Below, one piece after another: positions 14,543 through 15,399 of a DNA stretch of 15,399 bases (the stretch's first letter is position 1; every line of letters starts with the position of its first letter). Below the pieces are notes generated by a model. It ran no database searches. It saw nothing but the letters and a program-made list of their open reading frames with translations, and was not told the origin of the DNA. Source of the stretch: an uncultured Bacteroidota bacterium (GTDB lineage Bacteria; Bacteroidota; Bacteroidia; Flavobacteriales; Flavobacteriaceae); assembly GCA_902560025.1 (NCBI GenBank), contig CACEKL010000017.1, forward strand, positions 1-15,399, written 5' to 3'. The translations under genes were made by a program, and so were the position numbers.

Positions 14543-15399
14543 AAAGTTCAAAATCTTTTTTATTAAAAGTAAATAAATTGTTTGAGTCAAGATCTCTTAG
14601 AATCTGACAAGCATTATCTCTTTCATTATCATTCGAAAGGTAAACAGAATGAGCTAACTTAAATAAAATATCTGGTGAGGTTTCCTGAAATTTCTCAATA
14701 TAGTCTTTTGCAATTTCGTCAATATTTACGTAATTACTAATGTTATAATTAGCAATTATATAGTTGTCATAATATTGTCTGATATTTGAATGAAGATCAA
14801 TAGCCATTTTAATTTTATTTATTCCTTCAAGAATCTCACCTTCTTTGAATAGATTAATGCCTTCCTGTTCGAGAGATGATGCCCGCTTAACATTTTCCTG
14901 TCCGTATATAATATAGTCATGCATTATTCTTACTTGATCGTTCCAAGAAAATCTTTCTAGTGCCTGTTTTGCAATTTTTTTTCCGTCATACTTCCTAATT
15001 AGAGATGTATCATTAACAATTGCGGCTAAGGATATAACCCAAACCTGGGGTTCTCTTATTTTTACTTCGTAATCCATTGAATTTAAATTTACAAATACGC
15101 TATCTGTCTTTTTTTGATCTATAAGTAACCTAGTCATCATCACATAGTGTAATGCATTATTTGGAAGAGCATTGAAAGCTTTTCTTGCATAATATTCAAA
15201 GTCATCTTTCTTACGAAGGTTTTGAAATATTGCAGCTAATCTTGATTCGCTAAACATAAGATATGGATTATCTTTTGCAGCTAATTTATGAAGCTCAATA
15301 GCGTTTAGAACTGAATCTTTAGCAATAAGATATTCTGCCTTAATAGACTTCATCGGCATTGCAAAAACATTTAGAGTTGGATAATCAACATCTATTTTA
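14535..15399 (-). CDS. C-terminal part of a TPR-like repeat protein (N-terminus beyond window)
   Basis: The frame stays open from the stop at 14535-14537 to the right edge; reading upstream of the first in-window ATG-like codon gives KIDVDYPTLNVFAMPMKS, so the true start is outside. About 288 residues are present. They look all-helical, with helix pairs spaced like tetratricopeptide repeats: ELHKLAAKDNPYLMFSE, then NLRKKDDFEYYARKAFNALPNN, later EQEGINLFKEGEILEGINKIKMAI. No membrane segment is seen in this part. In Bacteroidetes loci, O-antigen ligase/polymerase proteins can end in a TPR tail of this style, so this may be the tail of such a protein; that is inference. It converges on the plus operon, 11 nt from the GT4 gene's stop, and belongs to a different transcription unit. 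Confidence 0.65.
   Translation of the reverse strand, partial: KIDVDYPTLNVFAMPMKSIKAEYLIAKDSVLNAIELHKLAAKDNPYLMFSESRLAAIFQNLRKKDDFEYYARKAFNALPNNALHYVMMTRLLIDQKKTDSVFVNLNSMDYEVKIREPQVWVISLAAIVNDTSLIRKYDGKKIAKQALERFSWNDQVRIMHDYIIYGQENVKRASSLEQEGINLFKEGEILEGINKIKMAIDLHSNIRQYYDNYIIANYNISNYVNIDEIAKDYIEKFQETSPDILFKLAHSVYLSNDNERDNACQILRDLDSNNLFTFNKKDFELCF

Overview
The window is gene-dense, very AT-rich DNA (roughly 30% GC by eye) and reads as the middle of a surface-polysaccharide biosynthesis locus. The likely host is a bacterium of the Bacteroidetes, probably a flavobacterium-like organism. Three things point there: a promoter of the Bacteroidetes type (TTG, 20 nt, TAnnTTTG) in the one divergent intergenic region; a family of winged-helix proteins that I associate with polysaccharide loci in that phylum; and starts that lack a clear Shine-Dalgarno sequence and include TTG codons. 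This assignment is an inference; no rRNA or marker gene is present.

Two divergent operons leave a 75-bp hub at about 7494-7568. The minus-strand operon (7493 down to the left edge) runs: winged-helix/nucleotidyltransferase-fold regulator, stand-alone phosphomannose-isomerase-type cupin, small HxGH nucleotidyltransferase, UDP-glucose 6-dehydrogenase, TviB-type UDP-HexNAc dehydrogenase, MsbA/PglK-like ABC exporter, SpsF-like cytidylyltransferase, and a NodU/CmcH-type carbamoyltransferase cut by the window edge. Genes touch or overlap (two ATGA overlaps), so they are probably co-transcribed.

The plus-strand operon (7569-14523) runs: aldo/keto reductase, PseF-type CMP-nonulosonate cytidylyltransferase, NeuB-family nonulosonate synthase, soluble DUF218 protein, an unrecognised gene broken by a +1 frameshift in an A9 run, a DUF4910-type peptidase-like protein with a C-terminal winged helix, a formyltransferase, and a WecA/MraY-superfamily glycosyl-1-phosphate transferase. 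At the right edge a TPR-like protein on the minus strand converges on this operon; its N-terminus lies outside.

Read together, the plus operon makes and CMP-activates a sialic-acid-like nine-carbon sugar, possibly modifies it (reduction, formylation, an unknown step by the peptidase-like protein), and starts glycan assembly on a lipid carrier. The minus operon supplies uronic acids, a carbamoyl decoration and an ABC exporter. The enzymes that would make the hexosamine precursor of the nonulosonate, and all later glycosyltransferases, are not in the window. I see no tRNA, rRNA, CRISPR array, insertion sequence or phage gene. The least-explained parts are the frameshifted gene, the putative operator in the divergent region, and the peptidase/formyltransferase pair.
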